Shown here in pieces: positions 14,783 to 22,931 of a stretch of 64,000 bases of DNA. This stretch comes from a virus. Under the pieces are notes generated by a model. The model saw nothing but the letters and a program-made list of their open reading frames with translations. It searched no databases and was not told the origin of the DNA. Each line of letters starts with the position of its first letter. The stretch's first letter is position 1. Position numbers and translations under genes: made by a program. The stretch spans positions 1-64,000 of IMG/VR virus record IMGVR_UViG_3300029893_000001; one strand, given 5' to 3'.

Positions 14783-15205
14783 CTAGGCCCACCGCGGTCC
14801 TTCTCGCCGCAGCCGACCAGATTCGAATTCCTCCCACTTCCAGGCAAGGTACTCTCTGAAGTCGTTTAGAGTATCGTCGGTCCCTCCGAGGGTTCGCATC
14901 GACCAGAAGAAAACCTCAGAGTAACTGCCCGAAGGCCGGGAGAACGCCATCTCCTGGCACCAGCCCCACCATGCATTGTTACGCTTGCGGTGCATGAGAG
15001 CAAAGAGCAGAACCAATTCGCAGGCGATCTTTACCTCTTGTTCATCTCGTTCTGGCTCCATCTCTCTAGGAGGCGGCGGTTCTGGGGTAGGCCTGGGCAC
15101 GAAGAACCATTCGTCAGAAGAGGAGAGGCGCAACGCGCCTTGATAGGTATCCCTGGCCTTCTGAAGCTTTTGCTTTTTCCGCTTTAGCTTCCTCTTCAGA
15201 GTCAT
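14783..15205 (-). CDS. Hypothetical protein, 140 aa
   Basis: A 140-residue protein with a very basic N-terminus (MTLKRKLKRKKQKLQKARDT), a proline-rich hinge (PRPTPEPPPPREMEPE) and a Trp-rich helical C-terminus (NNAWWGWCQEMAF). Start overlaps the upstream stop by 4 bases. The basic start suggests nucleic-acid contact; nothing more can be said. Confidence 0.6.
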   Translation of the reverse strand: MTLKRKLKRKKQKLQKARDTYQGALRLSSSDEWFFVPRPTPEPPPPREMEPERDEQEVKIACELVLLFALMHRKRNNAWWGWCQEMAFSRPSGSYSEVFFWSMRTLGGTDDTLNDFREYLAWKWEEFESGRLRREGPRWA

Positions 15206-15978
15206 GCTGCTCCTGACAGACTGGCGTTGGATTCTGCCTGTGCATCGAGAAGAGCCTTGATCAGGTCTCCCTTACGCACCTTTCCAGCATGCGTCTTGTT
15301 CCTGAACATTCCGAGGCTTACAGCGGTAGCCACCAATGCCTTCTTGTCCATCTTGGTGTAGTCCACCGTAACCGGAACGGCTGGAAGATCACACTTCTGG
15401 ACCTCGAATAGGGCGCAGAAGTTTTCCCACATCGTCCGGTCCTGGAAGATGAGGAAGTGGTTGTTCAGCTCGAACCATCCGAGCGTAGGCTCGCGAGCCT
15501 CATACTCCGACAACGGGTCAAGAGCACGAGTGAAATCGGTTCCGCGCTTGACATGGAATGAGTTGGAGTCGGAAAGAAGAAGACGAACTCTGTCTTGGAC
15601 TTCTTCGAGCATGTAGTCGACGGCGATGCCGTAGATTCCTACGTACTTGGCGGGAGGAAACGCCTGCCCCTTCTTAGGGTACTTCCGACTCCAATTCAGT
15701 TCGCGTTCATGCGGTCCAACCACGAATGCGAAGGATCGCAACTTCTGTTCTTGCGCATATTGCGCCAGTGTATTGAGACACTGAGGGAGCGTGCCGAATT
15801 CGTATTCGGCGGCCCCCATGTAGTCGATAGTACAGATGGGGTCGAGGACGCTCCACGCATCCTTAGATAACCCCAGCAGGCCTCCTCCGAATACGTGGTG
15901 CGGCTTGATGCCTTCCTCGTTGGCGTACGGTCGCGGACCCTTCAGCCGCTGAATGAGGTTCGTGCTTCTCAACGTCAT
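15202..15978 (-). CDS. Conserved phage protein with C-terminal SAP-like region, 258 aa
   Basis: The N-terminal region HHVFGGGLLGLSKDAWSVLD followed by IDYMGAAEYEFGTLP is a pattern I know from uncharacterised phage proteins. The last 45 residues (KKALVATAVSLGMFRNKTHA, then KVRKGDLIKALL) look like a SAP or helix-extension-helix DNA-binding motif. The protein may therefore act on DNA, but no catalytic site is evident. Confidence 0.65.
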   Translation of the reverse strand: MTLRSTNLIQRLKGPRPYANEEGIKPHHVFGGGLLGLSKDAWSVLDPICTIDYMGAAEYEFGTLPQCLNTLAQYAQEQKLRSFAFVVGPHERELNWSRKYPKKGQAFPPAKYVGIYGIAVDYMLEEVQDRVRLLLSDSNSFHVKRGTDFTRALDPLSEYEAREPTLGWFELNNHFLIFQDRTMWENFCALFEVQKCDLPAVPVTVDYTKMDKKALVATAVSLGMFRNKTHAGKVRKGDLIKALLDAQAESNASLSGAA

Positions 15979-16343
15979 GCGGCCTTTTCCTTCCTCTTCT
16001 TGGTGCCGGCGGTCCTAAGGAGCTTGACTGCGGCATCACGTCGCGCCTTGCGTGCCTTAAGAACCCGAATCATCTGGGGAATCGAAACCTTCCAGACCAG
16101 CTTCGCGCCCTTCTTCGCGTGGTAATTCCGGATGCCGTACCCGATGACGGTCGAATCCAGCTTACGATCCTTGAGGGTTTGAAGTGCGAGCTTCACGCAC
16201 AGCCGCTTCGCCTCTTCCTCAGATCGTGCGTGGCCGACTTGCATCTCTGCCACGCGCAGGAGTCCCTGTGCCATCAGGGTTGCTCCCTTCCTGTGACCCT
16301 GGACCGTGTTGACCTCCGGGTACATCATGAACACCAACCACAT
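15975..16343 (-). CDS. Hypothetical basic protein, 122 aa
   Basis: A 122-residue basic protein ending KLLRTAGTKKRKEKAA. Start at 16343 or at the internal ATG five codons later. Middle part helix-rich (RSEEEAKRLCVKLALQTLKD). Coupled to the 15202 gene by a 4-base overlap. Confidence 0.55.
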   Translation of the reverse strand: MWLVFMMYPEVNTVQGHRKGATLMAQGLLRVAEMQVGHARSEEEAKRLCVKLALQTLKDRKLDSTVIGYGIRNYHAKKGAKLVWKVSIPQMIRVLKARKARRDAAVKLLRTAGTKKRKEKAA

Positions 16344-16367
16344 GAGAACCTCCCTTGCCGACGTTGA

Positions 16368-16619
16368 CTATTCTGAGCGCAGGCTACGACGAATTGCGCG
16401 GTTACGGAGCGTGACGTCGTTCACGGCCTCGAAACCAGTCTTCTCCATGAAAGCAAATTCATCCTCGGCTGTCCTATGAGCAATAGCCTCGGAAATGCCG
16501 TCACGTTGAAGCTTGATGGCTTCGTATCGAATCCAGCCCTTCTTGAACTCAGCGAACTGTTCCGCACTCATTTCGCCGGTAGTCAGAAGAACCGAGCTGG
16601 GATTACCGACCAAACCCAT
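16368..16619 (-). CDS. Hypothetical protein, 83 aa
   Basis: An 83-residue helical protein (MGLVGNPSSVLLTTGEMSAE) beginning right after the motif at 16637-16656, with an AGGAGG ribosome binding site. The short distance fixes the likely transcript start to within about 20 bases of the ATG. Function unknown. Confidence 0.65.
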   Translation of the reverse strand: MGLVGNPSSVLLTTGEMSAEQFAEFKKGWIRYEAIKLQRDGISEAIAHRTAEDEFAFMEKTGFEAVNDVTLRNRAIRRSLRSE

Positions 16620-16636
16620 CCGGGCCTCCTTTTGCT

Positions 16637-16656
16637 CTTATTATCGGCAGGGTTCG
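16637..16656 (-). promoter_or_regulatory. Phage promoter-like motif close to a start codon
   Basis: Minus strand CGAACCCTGCCGATAATAAG, exact consensus. Only about 17 bases separate it from the ATG at 16619, with AGGAGG between, which places the transcription start just downstream of GATAATA and supports reading GATAAT as a -10 element. Confidence 0.8.
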
Positions 16657-16681
16657 AGCTTCTCTGGACTAGAGCCAATTG

Positions 16682-17257
16682 TTACGCTATTTCAGCCTTG
16701 GATTTCTCTTGGCGAGGGATTAGGCCCTTCAAGAAATCCCATCCAGTATGTCCGAGCTGGTTTACCTGGTCGTCAAGATACACCGGTAGATTTGCCATCG
16801 CCCCGGTGCTCTCGGCCATCGCAGCTAGCACAGCGGATCGTGGATTTTTGGAGAAGAATTCTGCCAGCGTGGCCGTAGCCCCATACCAAATCATTGCCTC
16901 AATCTTTGCCGCATTGCGGTCTTTGACGGGCAGTTGGTCAGGGTCCAGCACCGCAAGATCCAATGCTGCCTCCAGAACAGCGGGATCCGGAGCATCAGGA
17001 GCGACAGCATGTAGCGTTGCTCGCCACAAAGGCTTTACCCAGTCGGGATAAACTTCGTCAACTGAGATTGCGAAGAACACTTCGAAATCAAAATTGACTG
17101 TGGTCTCCGCGACCAAGATCGTACCAGGGTCATCCCAGTGGTCTGCCCACCCGCGGAACGTTCGGTATGCAGGCAGAGAATCTAGACGTGCTTCGAGGAG
17201 ATGAACCCGCCCACCTTCACGTCGAACCGTCTGGCCCTCGATTACCACAGTTTCCAT
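16682..17257 (-). CDS. Hypothetical protein, 191 aa
   Basis: A 191-residue acidic protein with mixed beta and helical parts (AETTVNFDFEVFFAISVDEV; PAVLEAALDLAVLDPDQLPV). No recognised motif. It overlaps the end of the upstream gene by 41 bases. Confidence 0.6.
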   Translation of the reverse strand: METVVIEGQTVRREGGRVHLLEARLDSLPAYRTFRGWADHWDDPGTILVAETTVNFDFEVFFAISVDEVYPDWVKPLWRATLHAVAPDAPDPAVLEAALDLAVLDPDQLPVKDRNAAKIEAMIWYGATATLAEFFSKNPRSAVLAAMAESTGAMANLPVYLDDQVNQLGHTGWDFLKGLIPRQEKSKAEIA

Positions 17258-17531
17258 CTTTCTTCCGTGTTGCGATTTGCGCCCACTGACTCAGTCTCGA
17301 CTGGACTTCTGGATCGTTCGGCGCAAAGCTTTGAAGGACGTCCTGAACGACACTGGCGTGGATTAGCTCGTCTTCGGTATGCCAGGTGTAATTCTTCTCC
17401 TCTGGGAGGCCCTTCCAGTTGACCCGGTATACGTTTCCAACACCAATTCGGACGGCCGTTTCAATGACGATTCCTTCCTCCTGATGTTGGTGGTTTCGGA
17501 CTCTATCCTTTAGCTGGAATTGCGAGGCCAT
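17217..17531 (-). CDS. SH3/Tudor-like small protein, 104 aa
   Basis: Residues 5-45 (FQLKDRVRNHQHQEEGIVIE ... VYRVNWKG) show the V-R..HQ.EEG.V.....VYRV.W pattern of an SH3-like, Tudor/chromo-type barrel, a fold used by many small phage proteins to contact proteins or nucleic acids. The C-terminal half is helical. Specific role unknown. Confidence 0.6.
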   Translation of the reverse strand: MASQFQLKDRVRNHQHQEEGIVIETAVRIGVGNVYRVNWKGLPEEKNYTWHTEDELIHASVVQDVLQSFAPNDPEVQSRLSQWAQIATRKKDGNCGNRGPDGST

Positions 17532-17533
17532 TT

Positions 17534-18094
17534 TTACTCCGGTAGCTTATCCGTTTTGCCCTGAAGGTAGCGAAGCAGGTCTACGCGACCAGAGTACAGT
17601 GCAGGAATCGTCTCGTTCCCGAGAAAGCGGTGAGCAAAGAAACGATGCCATCCATCCATGATCTCTGGAAGAGGATAGACGTTTCCGTAATGACAGTGGT
17701 TGTCGACCGAAATGGGATCTTCAAGAGACTCGGGGTTCTTGATGAGCCAAAGAATGCGGGCAGCGTGCCAAAAACGATCAGTGACTCGCGACGTTGCCAG
17801 GTCGTGTGATTCGTAGGCTCGAAGGTCTTCGATGTGGTCCTCGTCCACTTCTTCTACGTCCTGAAGAGTGAAGGGCGTATCACATCCCCATGGGTCGAGG
17901 TCCTCAGGAATGAATTCCAGTAGACGGGCCATCTTAAGGAGGTCTACCGTGTCGGCAAAACCTCTCTTAGCGTGCTCTTCTGAGAGGCCATGGTCTTGGA
18001 GAAAGCAGGCCAGGGCCAATTCATCAGTCTTCGCGTTCCGGTATCCCCATATAGGTCGACCGTCGACTACGACCTTGCAGTAGAATTTCGGCAT
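17534..18094 (-). CDS. ParB-like nuclease/sulfiredoxin-fold protein, 186 aa
   Basis: The segment IMDGWHRFFAHRFLGNETIP near residues 147-166 resembles the DGxHRxxAxxxLG motif of the ParB N-terminal domain superfamily, which includes CTP-binding switches, nucleases and kinases. The rest of the protein lacks the usual ParB helix-turn-helix. The family assignment rests on this one motif, so the activity is open. Confidence 0.55.
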   Translation of the reverse strand: MPKFYCKVVVDGRPIWGYRNAKTDELALACFLQDHGLSEEHAKRGFADTVDLLKMARLLEFIPEDLDPWGCDTPFTLQDVEEVDEDHIEDLRAYESHDLATSRVTDRFWHAARILWLIKNPESLEDPISVDNHCHYGNVYPLPEIMDGWHRFFAHRFLGNETIPALYSGRVDLLRYLQGKTDKLPE

Positions 18095-18432
18095 TCGGCC
18101 TCCAACATGTCGAGAAGGTATTCGTCGAAGCTTGCACGCCGGGCGATTTCTTCCCAGAGGGCCTCAAGAACCTTCTCGTTGGCTAGAATATCGTCTGCGA
18201 ATTTCTCGTTGAGGATGACTTCTCGATTCTTTTCGTCGTCCTTCCAGAGGAGTACGCGATCCTCGTCAAAGCGCTGAATTCTGGAGGGATTCTCACGGAA
18301 ATAGTTCCGTAGGAACTCGCATCGCTCCTGTCGTTGCTTCGCTCTCTTCTCCTGGTACTGTCGGCCCGACTGTTCGATGGCCTCCGCCCAGCCTTCAAGG
18401 CTTGACTTTTCTCGCTTAGGTGTGACGCTCAT
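18067..18432 (-). CDS. Hypothetical helical protein, 121 aa
   Basis: Start at 18432 (MSVTPKREKSSLEGWAEAIE), directly after the upstream gene. A charged, helix-rich protein (QEKRAKQRQERCEFLRNYFR) whose end overlaps the next gene by 28 bases. No family recognised. Confidence 0.6.
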   Translation of the reverse strand: MSVTPKREKSSLEGWAEAIEQSGRQYQEKRAKQRQERCEFLRNYFRENPSRIQRFDEDRVLLWKDDEKNREVILNEKFADDILANEKVLEALWEEIARRASFDEYLLDMLEAECRNSTARS

Positions 18433-18433
18433 G

Positions 18434-18649
18434 TCAGTCCTCCGAAAGTTCGGCGATGATCGTCCGTTCGGCCGAAAGGATGATCTCGACAAATCGATAG
18501 TCTTTGCCTCGCAGTTTCCACGTATAGGGAATGAACGTTTCGTAGTCTCTTCCCTCGAATTCAAAAGTGACACGACCGTCACCAGCCAGGCGAATGTCTG
18601 GCTCGATAGGCCGGCATGGAACATGGGTAGGAGGGTAGGAGTAATCCAT
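18434..18649 (-). CDS. Hypothetical protein, 71 aa
   Basis: Start at 18649 (MDYSYPPTHVPCRPIEPDIR), one base shared with the upstream stop. Beta-rich C-terminal part (RVTFEFEGRDYETFIPYTWK). No family recognised. Confidence 0.55.
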   Translation of the reverse strand: MDYSYPPTHVPCRPIEPDIRLAGDGRVTFEFEGRDYETFIPYTWKLRGKDYRFVEIILSAERTIIAELSED

Positions 18650-18921
18650 CACTTTTCCTCTGGAAAGGCAGAACGAAGACACCTCATGATGAGCTTCCAG
18701 ACGTTTGCTGATTTGCGTGGATAGTTCTCGACGTGACCTTCTCGAACAGCCCTCACACGACCACGTAGTGGATTCTCAGTCGTCCCCCGCCGACAAACTA
18801 CAGCCTTGTAGTTGCCTCTGACTTGTGTTCCTGATCCGTCGTTAGCGATGTACATTCGCCCGATCTCACGACGGCGTTCCTCGGACCCCAAAGGCCACAA
18901 TTCGATCTTGACAACAATCAT
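18649..18921 (-). CDS. Hypothetical basic protein, 90 aa
   Basis: A 90-residue basic beta-rich protein (MIVVKIELWPLGSEERRREI, then RMYIANDGSGT). The start shares its first base with the upstream stop. The IGxxxIANDGSGT pattern is one I have seen in small proteins of phages and bacteria without known role. Confidence 0.6.
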   Translation of the reverse strand: MIVVKIELWPLGSEERRREIGRMYIANDGSGTQVRGNYKAVVCRRGTTENPLRGRVRAVREGHVENYPRKSANVWKLIMRCLRSAFPEEK

Positions 18922-19253
18922 CAGTACATGCGTTTTAGATCGAACTCGATGTCCCAGTCTTCAGTGCTGGCCCAGCTTTCTTTCAGGAACTCTAGAAGGA
19001 CGCAGCGGGTGCAGCCCCGTCGGGAGTTGTTCGGATTCTCATCCGAACAAGATGTTCTCGTATGCGGAGTGATGGCCAGGAAAGCGTCAGATCGCTCCCG
19101 GATGACGGCAAACATGGCTTCCTTTGCCTCCCGTTCGCGCCGTTCGCGCTCTAGACGTTCGGCTTCTGCTTGCGCCTTCCGGGCCTGTTCACGCCGGTTT
19201 AGTTCGGCGTAAAGCTCTTCGTCAGATAGATCCTTGGGGTCCACCATGCTCAT
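18921..19253 (-). CDS. Coiled-coil protein with cysteine cluster, 110 aa
   Basis: Start at 19253 (MSMVDPKDLSDEELYAELNR). Residues 20-45 are a highly charged coiled coil (QARKAQAEAERLERERRERE); near residue 69 begins CSDENPNNSRRGCTRC, a possible zinc site. The gene begins inside the end of the DUF2829 gene. Confidence 0.6.
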   Translation of the reverse strand: MSMVDPKDLSDEELYAELNRREQARKAQAEAERLERERREREAKEAMFAVIRERSDAFLAITPHTRTSCSDENPNNSRRGCTRCVLLEFLKESWASTEDWDIEFDLKRMY

Positions 19254-19470
19254 CCTCCACAACTTCCCAGTCAGTCGCAAGAATCTGACACTGACTGGGC
19301 CGCCATTCCACATCCGGCCACTTGTCCGTGGGATCGCTAACTACAATCTGAGTAAACGGCCGACCCATTGGTGTTCGGAACTCGTGCATCACCAGGTACG
19401 ATGGTGCATGCTCGGGCCGGCGCACTCGCTTACCTTCCCGCATGTTCTGCAGCGCCTCGCTGAAATCCAC
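19222..19470 (-). CDS. DUF2829 (Tad2-like) protein, 82 aa
   Basis: GTG start at 19470 with ribosome binding site GGGAGGAA, three bases after the upstream stop. VDFSEALQNMREGKRVRRPE at the N-terminus and ILATDWEVVED at the C-terminus match the DUF2829 pattern (FSEAL..L..GK.V.R ... L..DWE). The DUF2829 family includes Tad2, a phage protein that binds the signalling nucleotide of the Thoeris defence system. Some members have no known anti-Thoeris activity, so this is a candidate only. It lies directly downstream of the AcrVA2-like gene, which supports a counter-defence island. Confidence 0.75.
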   Translation of the reverse strand: MDFSEALQNMREGKRVRRPEHAPSYLVMHEFRTPMGRPFTQIVVSDPTDKWPDVEWRPSQCQILATDWEVVEDEHGGPQGSI

Positions 19471-19472
19471 GG

Positions 19473-20555
19473 TTATTCCTCCCGATCCTTCGAAAGGACA
19501 TACGTGTGACCGTGAAGCGCCGTATCGAGATCCTTGTGCCTCACATGAGGCGCAATCCAAATGATTTTCCGTAACTCGCGCCCAGGTCCGTAGGCTTGCC
19601 GTCGCCAATGTCCACGCACCAGGCTCTTATAGGCAACCGAACGAGTGTCTCCGGTCCGCAGAGCTTCTCGCTCTTCGCGGCTCATCTTTTGGCGGCTACC
19701 AACGACGTGCAAACGAGTGGCTTGTAGCTTACGACGCCTCTCCTGTGCCTTCCTGCCCTTCTTTCCCTTCAGCTTGTTGATCTGAAGAATCGCAGGCTGG
19801 ATAACATCAGGGTCCGGGCTGGATAGATAGAGGCAAAGATTTGCCACGAACTGAGCAAAAAACAGCGACGTTTCCGTCCACGTCAACTCAGTCCCGTCCG
19901 GCCTACGTGCTTGAACCTTGGACGGGTAACGGTTAAGCAGCGCCGCTTCTGCGAGGTCGAGCCCAGGGACAAGCGGAAGAGAGAATGTTAGCGCAGCGTC
20001 ATCGGACGCCGTTTTGCTGGCTCGGTTCGGTTCGCCATACACCGCCATAGCAAGACGTGGGAATTGCTTTTCCCAGACGCCGCGTGCCACGAGGATCATC
20101 GTACAGTCATGCCATCCGGTGTCGTCGCTCCAAATCTCGATGATACCACGAGGAATGGTAACGACGAAAGCTTCGAACGGCAGATGAAGGTCTTCGACTG
20201 TAAGACCACGAAGATCTGTAGCAGCGAGTCGAAGTGCTAGCGGTTCGGAAACCTCGAAGATGTTGGGGCTCGAAGAGACTGCGAGAATCTTACGAGCAAT
20301 CCATCGCATGATAACGGTGACGACACCGCTACGGATTCCGATTTCTCGTTCGATAGCGTGAGGACCTTCAGCCTGTAGCATCTCGACAGGACTCGGATAA
20401 TCAAGGGCACCTCCTCCCTTGATTTCAGCCTCCGCTGCCGCCGTGCTAAGCTGAACGTCAAGCACAGTGCGGGCTAGGGGTTTACCAGCGCGAAAGCGCC
20501 GCTCGGCCTCTTCGAGCCGAGCAAGCGCTTTTTCCATGTCGAATTTGTCAGGCAC
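19473..20555 (-). CDS. AcrVA2-like family protein, 360 aa
   Basis: The C-terminal part has an alpha-helical segment FVANLCLYLSSPDPDV followed by a basic linker and VRGHWRRQAYGPGRELRKII, then WIAPHVR. This order (LC.Y..S.(N/D)PD, basic linker, GHWR...G.....(R/W)W..P) resembles what I remember of AcrVA2, an anti-CRISPR that lowers Cas12a levels, and of its widespread phage and plasmid homologues. Most homologues are untested. The similarity is from memory and unquantified. If correct, the phage would carry both a Cas12-like effector and an anti-Cas12-type protein. Confidence 0.55.
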   Translation of the reverse strand: MPDKFDMEKALARLEEAERRFRAGKPLARTVLDVQLSTAAAEAEIKGGGALDYPSPVEMLQAEGPHAIEREIGIRSGVVTVIMRWIARKILAVSSSPNIFEVSEPLALRLAATDLRGLTVEDLHLPFEAFVVTIPRGIIEIWSDDTGWHDCTMILVARGVWEKQFPRLAMAVYGEPNRASKTASDDAALTFSLPLVPGLDLAEAALLNRYPSKVQARRPDGTELTWTETSLFFAQFVANLCLYLSSPDPDVIQPAILQINKLKGKKGRKAQERRRKLQATRLHVVGSRQKMSREEREALRTGDTRSVAYKSLVRGHWRRQAYGPGRELRKIIWIAPHVRHKDLDTALHGHTYVLSKDREE

Positions 20556-20972
20556 TCAGTCGTCCCATTCAACCCTGGGGGTGACTTCCTTGACCTGGCC
20601 GTTCTTGAAAACCCAGCGCCAGAAGGCGCCGTCTTCGCCCTGCATCTCGATGTAACTTCCCTCTTCGACGAATGGTGCGATGGTCTTGAACATCTCCATC
20701 TCGTCACCGATCTTCTCGCCCTCGAAGGAGATATCGACGATGTTGCCCTCGTCATCCATCTCGGGAACGTAGCGCCATTCAGTCATGGCATCTTCGAGAG
20801 TGGGCGCCTTGTTGACGATTTCCTGGTCGACCCAGGCCCACTGTGGCTTGTCCTGCCAGTAGCCGGATCCCTTCTTGGAAGGATTCATTCGCTTCATGGC
20901 AGCAAGCGCCTGTTCTTTCACAGAGGCAGGAATTCTAAACTTCGAATCCATCATGCTGATGTGATAGCCCAT
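20556..20972 (-). CDS. Conserved hypothetical protein, 138 aa
   Basis: MGYHISMMDSKFRIPASVKE at the N-terminus and SYIEMQGEDGAFWRWVF near the C-terminus are recognisable from a family of small bacterial and phage proteins, some found among immunity or contact-dependent gene neighbourhoods. Acidic, soluble. Role unknown. It directly precedes the AcrVA2-like gene. Confidence 0.65.
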   Translation of the reverse strand: MGYHISMMDSKFRIPASVKEQALAAMKRMNPSKKGSGYWQDKPQWAWVDQEIVNKAPTLEDAMTEWRYVPEMDDEGNIVDISFEGEKIGDEMEMFKTIAPFVEEGSYIEMQGEDGAFWRWVFKNGQVKEVTPRVEWDD

Positions 20973-20975
20973 TTT

Positions 20976-21392
20976 CTAACACTCCTCCTTACCGATGAAC
21001 AATGCGTTTAGCTCTTGGTCGATTTGTGCTCGGGTCTTAGCAGCCTTCTCTCTGGCAAGGTCTACTTCGACCACCAAGCGCTTCCTGTATTCATCGCTGA
21101 TGGGCCGAGTATTCGCGTGGAAAGCGACAGACTCTTGCCTCTCAGACTCGCGAGCAGCGCACCAGTACTCATCGAGCAATCGACCAAGATACTTTCGGTT
21201 TGCGGCCGAAAGTCTCGTACGAAGCTCCTTCAACTCGTCTAGTACAGCAATGAGGTCCCGAGGCGAAACTTGTGCTGGGTAGTCGTAGTTCGCGATGACC
21301 GGGTCTTCGTGGTCTGGCTCAGCCAACTGCGCCTCGGCCTCCTCCCGCAAGCTTCGAAGCACGTCATCGTCAACTCTTCGTACGGTCATCAT
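20976..21392 (-). CDS. Hypothetical helical protein, 138 aa
   Basis: Start at 21392, whose ATGATGA overlaps the upstream stop. All-helical and charged (VDDDVLRSLREEAEAQLAEP; REKAAKTRAQIDQELNALFI). No family recognised. Confidence 0.6.
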   Translation of the reverse strand: MMTVRRVDDDVLRSLREEAEAQLAEPDHEDPVIANYDYPAQVSPRDLIAVLDELKELRTRLSAANRKYLGRLLDEYWCAARESERQESVAFHANTRPISDEYRKRLVVEVDLAREKAAKTRAQIDQELNALFIGKEEC

Positions 21393-22099
21393 GCTGCCCA
21401 TTCGTCAAGGCCTGACTCATCCAGGTACACGCTGACCCGTCCCTTTCGAACATCGAGACGAATTACCATCTCGCAGTAAGACGACATGTCGTCTCGAAGT
21501 AGTTTGTCTGCCTTTTGCTCGATCTCGGCGAACATGGTCGCAAGCCTGTATGGGCTGATTCCGTAGTAGCGCCGGGCCGCAAGTCGATACCCACGACGCA
21601 ACCACCCAACGACCCGACGAAGAAAAAGCTCTACGACATGGCCCCATCGCCCCGCGTCTTGTGAAGACGTGTCCTTGCAGTCTTCGCAGTCCTCGCAATC
21701 CTCTCGGATTGCCTTTCGCGCTTCTCGGACTGCCGTCTCGATCCATTCTTCGACATGACCGTCCAGTCGGGTGGTCCGTCCGGGGTCATCGATTCCATTC
21801 TCGATGCCCCCATACTTCAGACCCAGATCGCGTCCGATCTCCTCACCGACGTGAGTACCGGGGCAGAGGCCACTTGCCTTACGATTCCAATAGCCGCCCT
21901 CTCCACGGACGTAGAGGGCGGCCCCGAAAGCCAGCAGCTCTTCCTCGACGGTGCCTGTGTCATTCCGTCGATGTTCGAGAAGATCGTGCGCGACGCCCAT
22001 CCCCCAGAGCGGGACGTACGTCGACGGTGCTCCTACAAGGAGCCAGCCATCCTCCCCATAGTCTTCGTGCTCCTCGCGTCGAAAACGCTGGATTAGCAT
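21389..22099 (-). CDS. Hypothetical protein with Cys/Asp repeats, 236 aa
   Basis: First gene after the motif at 22141-22159. The segment GMGVAHDLLEHRRNDTGTVE followed by ELLAFGAALYVRGEGG is a pattern found in uncharacterised phage and plasmid proteins and recalls an HD-like metal site (HD plus E/H), unproven. Residues 135-144 read EDCEDCEDCK, a triple Glu-Asp-Cys repeat. C-terminal half basic and helical. Confidence 0.65.
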   Translation of the reverse strand: MLIQRFRREEHEDYGEDGWLLVGAPSTYVPLWGMGVAHDLLEHRRNDTGTVEEELLAFGAALYVRGEGGYWNRKASGLCPGTHVGEEIGRDLGLKYGGIENGIDDPGRTTRLDGHVEEWIETAVREARKAIREDCEDCEDCKDTSSQDAGRWGHVVELFLRRVVGWLRRGYRLAARRYYGISPYRLATMFAEIEQKADKLLRDDMSSYCEMVIRLDVRKGRVSVYLDESGLDEWAA

Positions 22100-22140
22100 T
22101 GAATTTTCGCCTTTCTGCCGGGACTCCGGCGGTCAAGGCT

Positions 22141-22159
22141 TTAATATCGGCAGGGTTCA
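22141..22159 (-). promoter_or_regulatory. Phage promoter-like motif sharing bases with a stop codon
   Basis: Minus strand TGAACCCTGCCGATATTAA, exact consensus; its TGA is the stop codon of the 22157-22306 gene. It is about 41 bases before the start at 22099. Confidence 0.75.
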
Positions 22160-22306
22160 GTCTTCGTCGGGCTCTGCTACGTGATCTTGATCCTGAGCTT
22201 CGGTTTCTTCGGTGGTCGTTCCGTCTTCGAGACAGTGTCGCCACCGCCCGTCTCCGTCACAATAGACGGTGCACCCACATGCCACACAGGCGAATAAGTC
22301 GCTCAT
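22157..22306 (-). CDS. Small zinc-finger-like protein, 49 aa
   Basis: ATG at 22306 overlaps the upstream stop by 4 bases. The product MSDLFACVACGCTVYCDGDG continues to an acidic tail ending AEPDED. CVACGC plus two further cysteines could bind one zinc. The stop codon is the first three bases of the promoter motif. Confidence 0.6.
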   Translation of the reverse strand: MSDLFACVACGCTVYCDGDGRWRHCLEDGTTTEETEAQDQDHVAEPDED

Positions 22307-22650
22307 GAGCGAAACGGCCGCGTGAATCTTTCGCCAGTCAGTAAGTCGAGGACGTCCCAGCCCTTCCGGGTCTCCGCCCTCACCTCGACGATCCCAAGCG
22401 TTCCCAACTTCTGGGCGATTTCCTGGTACTTAGCACCATAGCGACCGACGTGGGCATGCTGATACCCGCCTTCCTCGTCGGAGGCTACACGCAAGGCAGT
22501 GTCCATGTCCACAGGGGCAGGACTCCCCGGGGTGTAGCGCGGTGCCACGTTGAAATGGACTGCTCGCCTCCGGTGCATGTGGAGGAAATCGTCCAGTTGG
22601 TCAGCAATGTGCTCCTTCACAAACGTATTTCCCAAAACGTGTTCCGTCAT
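22303..22650 (-). CDS. Hypothetical protein, 115 aa
   Basis: A 115-residue protein (MTEHVLGNTFVKEHIADQLD) with a helical start and mixed C-terminus. Coupled to both neighbours by 4-base overlaps. No family recognised. Confidence 0.6.
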   Translation of the reverse strand: MTEHVLGNTFVKEHIADQLDDFLHMHRRRAVHFNVAPRYTPGSPAPVDMDTALRVASDEEGGYQHAHVGRYGAKYQEIAQKLGTLGIVEVRAETRKGWDVLDLLTGERFTRPFRS

Positions 22651-22931
22651 GAAAGGACTCCCACTGTGATTTCGTCGAATTCGATGTTCGTTACCCCGAC
22701 CGCAGAAAGCAGCTCGACCTTCTGAACAAGAGCCGAAGTGATTTCATAAGCCAGCTCTTCGTCCGAAGGATTTTCAAGCTCGATGGGTAGTGTACCAGAG
22801 AAATGGCCCTGCTTGGCTCCACCCACTGCGGTAAGCTTAAGAAAGGGATCGATGTTCTTCCGGAGCTTCCTCCAGAAGTCACGAGTTATGCGATCGGTGA
22901 ATTCTGTGCGGGCTTTGAAGAAGACGATCAT
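22647..22931 (-). CDS. Hypothetical protein, 94 aa
   Basis: A 94-residue protein (MIVFFKARTEFTDRITRDFW) with a beta-alpha-beta pattern. Coupled to both neighbours. No family recognised. Confidence 0.55.
   Translation of the reverse strand: MIVFFKARTEFTDRITRDFWRKLRKNIDPFLKLTAVGGAKQGHFSGTLPIELENPSDEELAYEITSALVQKVELLSAVGVTNIEFDEITVGVLS

Noticed and set aside
21661-22308. Plus-strand Arg/Pro-rich frame of 215 codons
   Set aside because: Antisense to the 21389-22099 and 22157-22306 genes; low-complexity composition and no ribosome binding site.
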